A stretch of 64,000 nucleotides of DNA from Microlunatus phosphovorus NM-1 (lineage in GTDB: Bacteria > Actinomycetota > Actinomycetes > Propionibacteriales > Propionibacteriaceae), in NCBI RefSeq assembly GCF_000270245.1, contig NC_015635.1, positions 1,240,001 through 1,304,000 on the forward strand, in the 5' to 3' direction. The notes under the pieces were generated by a model. The model saw only the letters and a list, made by a program, of their open reading frames with translations. It was not told the DNA's origin and made no database searches. Below are positions 63,771 through 64,000 of the stretch, in pieces. Each line of letters starts with the position of its first letter. The first letter of the stretch is position 1. The translations under genes were made by a program, and so were the position numbers.

Positions 63771-64000
63771 TCACCAATAGCTGTCTCGCCCCCGTACGTC
63801 GGTGAGGGTCTTGTCCTTGATCGCGTCCCACAGTTTCGCCACACCCTTGGGTGCCAGCACGTCGCGCTGGGCATCGGTGTGCTCGGCACTTTGGTGGTCG
63901 AGGTAGGAGGCGTACCACTCCGTGGAGTCCTCTCGGGTGTCATGGATCCTCAGGCCGCCATCGGACAGGTGATCGAAGCCCAGATTGACCACTTCGCTGG
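63771..64000 (-). CDS. Unidentified protein, cut by the right window edge
   Basis: The frame stays open from 64000 to a stop at 63771-63773 and gives about 75 residues, ending LTDVRGRDSYW. VNLGFDHLSDGGLRIHD and EWYASYLDHQSAEHTDAQRD are visible. A GTG at 63992 is possible, but the frame continues past the edge, so the gene is probably longer. I do not recognise the family. It is separated from the LolA-like gene by 57 bases and lies on the same strand. Confidence 0.5.
   Translation of the reverse strand, partial: SEVVNLGFDHLSDGGLRIHDTREDSTEWYASYLDHQSAEHTDAQRDVLAPKGVAKLWDAIKDKTLTDVRGRDSYW

Noticed and set aside
1-64000. Transposase, integrase or attachment site marking the defence island as a mobile element
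   Set aside because: No transposase or integrase motif and no tRNA-flanked direct repeat could be identified within the window.

Overview
This high-GC window reads as the chromosome of an actinobacterium. A Propionibacteriaceae-like relative is a guess from overall gene style; no marker in the window settles the family. The evidence is the infA-rpmJ-rpsM-rpsK-rpsD-rpoA-rplQ cluster (38170-42183), frequent GTG starts, 1-8 base start/stop overlaps, and Actinomycetota-type genes such as a DUF1707 protein and a DtxR/IdeR-like iron box.

Left third (1-21864), defence island. The core is a type III-D-like CRISPR-Cas locus. A first tightly coupled run (1-5027) holds the last 30 residues of a Cas7-type RAMP protein cut by the window edge, a small protein in the Csx19 position, a two-TM protein with a SAVED/CARF-like C-terminal region, a small 'NLTPHEV' protein, Cas6, a reverse transcriptase-Cas1 fusion and Cas2. 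A leader and a 63-repeat, 62-spacer array follow (5236-9826). A second run (9980-18841) holds a giant TIGR03986-like RAMP, a compact HD-less Cas10 whose GGDD motif reads AADD, a small Cas7-like RAMP, Csx10, a tandem RAMP, and a second small protein plus second two-TM sensor, the latter split by an apparent frameshift in a G5 run. The repeated order 'RAMP tail, small protein, two-TM sensor' on both sides of the array suggests two paralogous effector modules sharing one RNA-capable adaptation module; most of the first lies outside the window. A C5-cytosine methyltransferase, a PD-(D/E)XK-type endonuclease and a Vsr nuclease (18964-21864) extend the island.

Middle (22059-37907). A copper/nitrogen-oxide stress cluster holds a membrane-cupredoxin-NirK-like fusion, an NnrS-like membrane protein, a cysteine-containing HTH regulator with a palindromic operator candidate, and a divergent hemerythrin/DUF2249 protein. 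Next come a GAP/LysE-like exporter, a secreted SpoIVB-type S55 peptidase, and a two-gene glycosidase operon (GH38 alpha-mannosidase, GH51 arabinofuranosidase) bracketed by two related 68-bp palindromes. A DUF1707 protein, a Schlafen/AlbA_2 membrane protein and a ferritin-like diiron protein behind an iron-box candidate complete the region.

Right (38170-64000). The translation/RNA polymerase cluster is followed by a HAD phosphatase, an ArsR-SRPBCC pair, a five-gene peptide/oligosaccharide ABC importer, an ATP-dependent DNA ligase, a FAD oxidoreductase, CorA, superoxide dismutase, two ABC exporter sets, a methyltransferase-truA-trmB operon, a LolA-like lipoprotein and a truncated gene at the right edge. 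Structured repeats of about 130 bp recur at 27.6, 38.0 and 54.6 kb.
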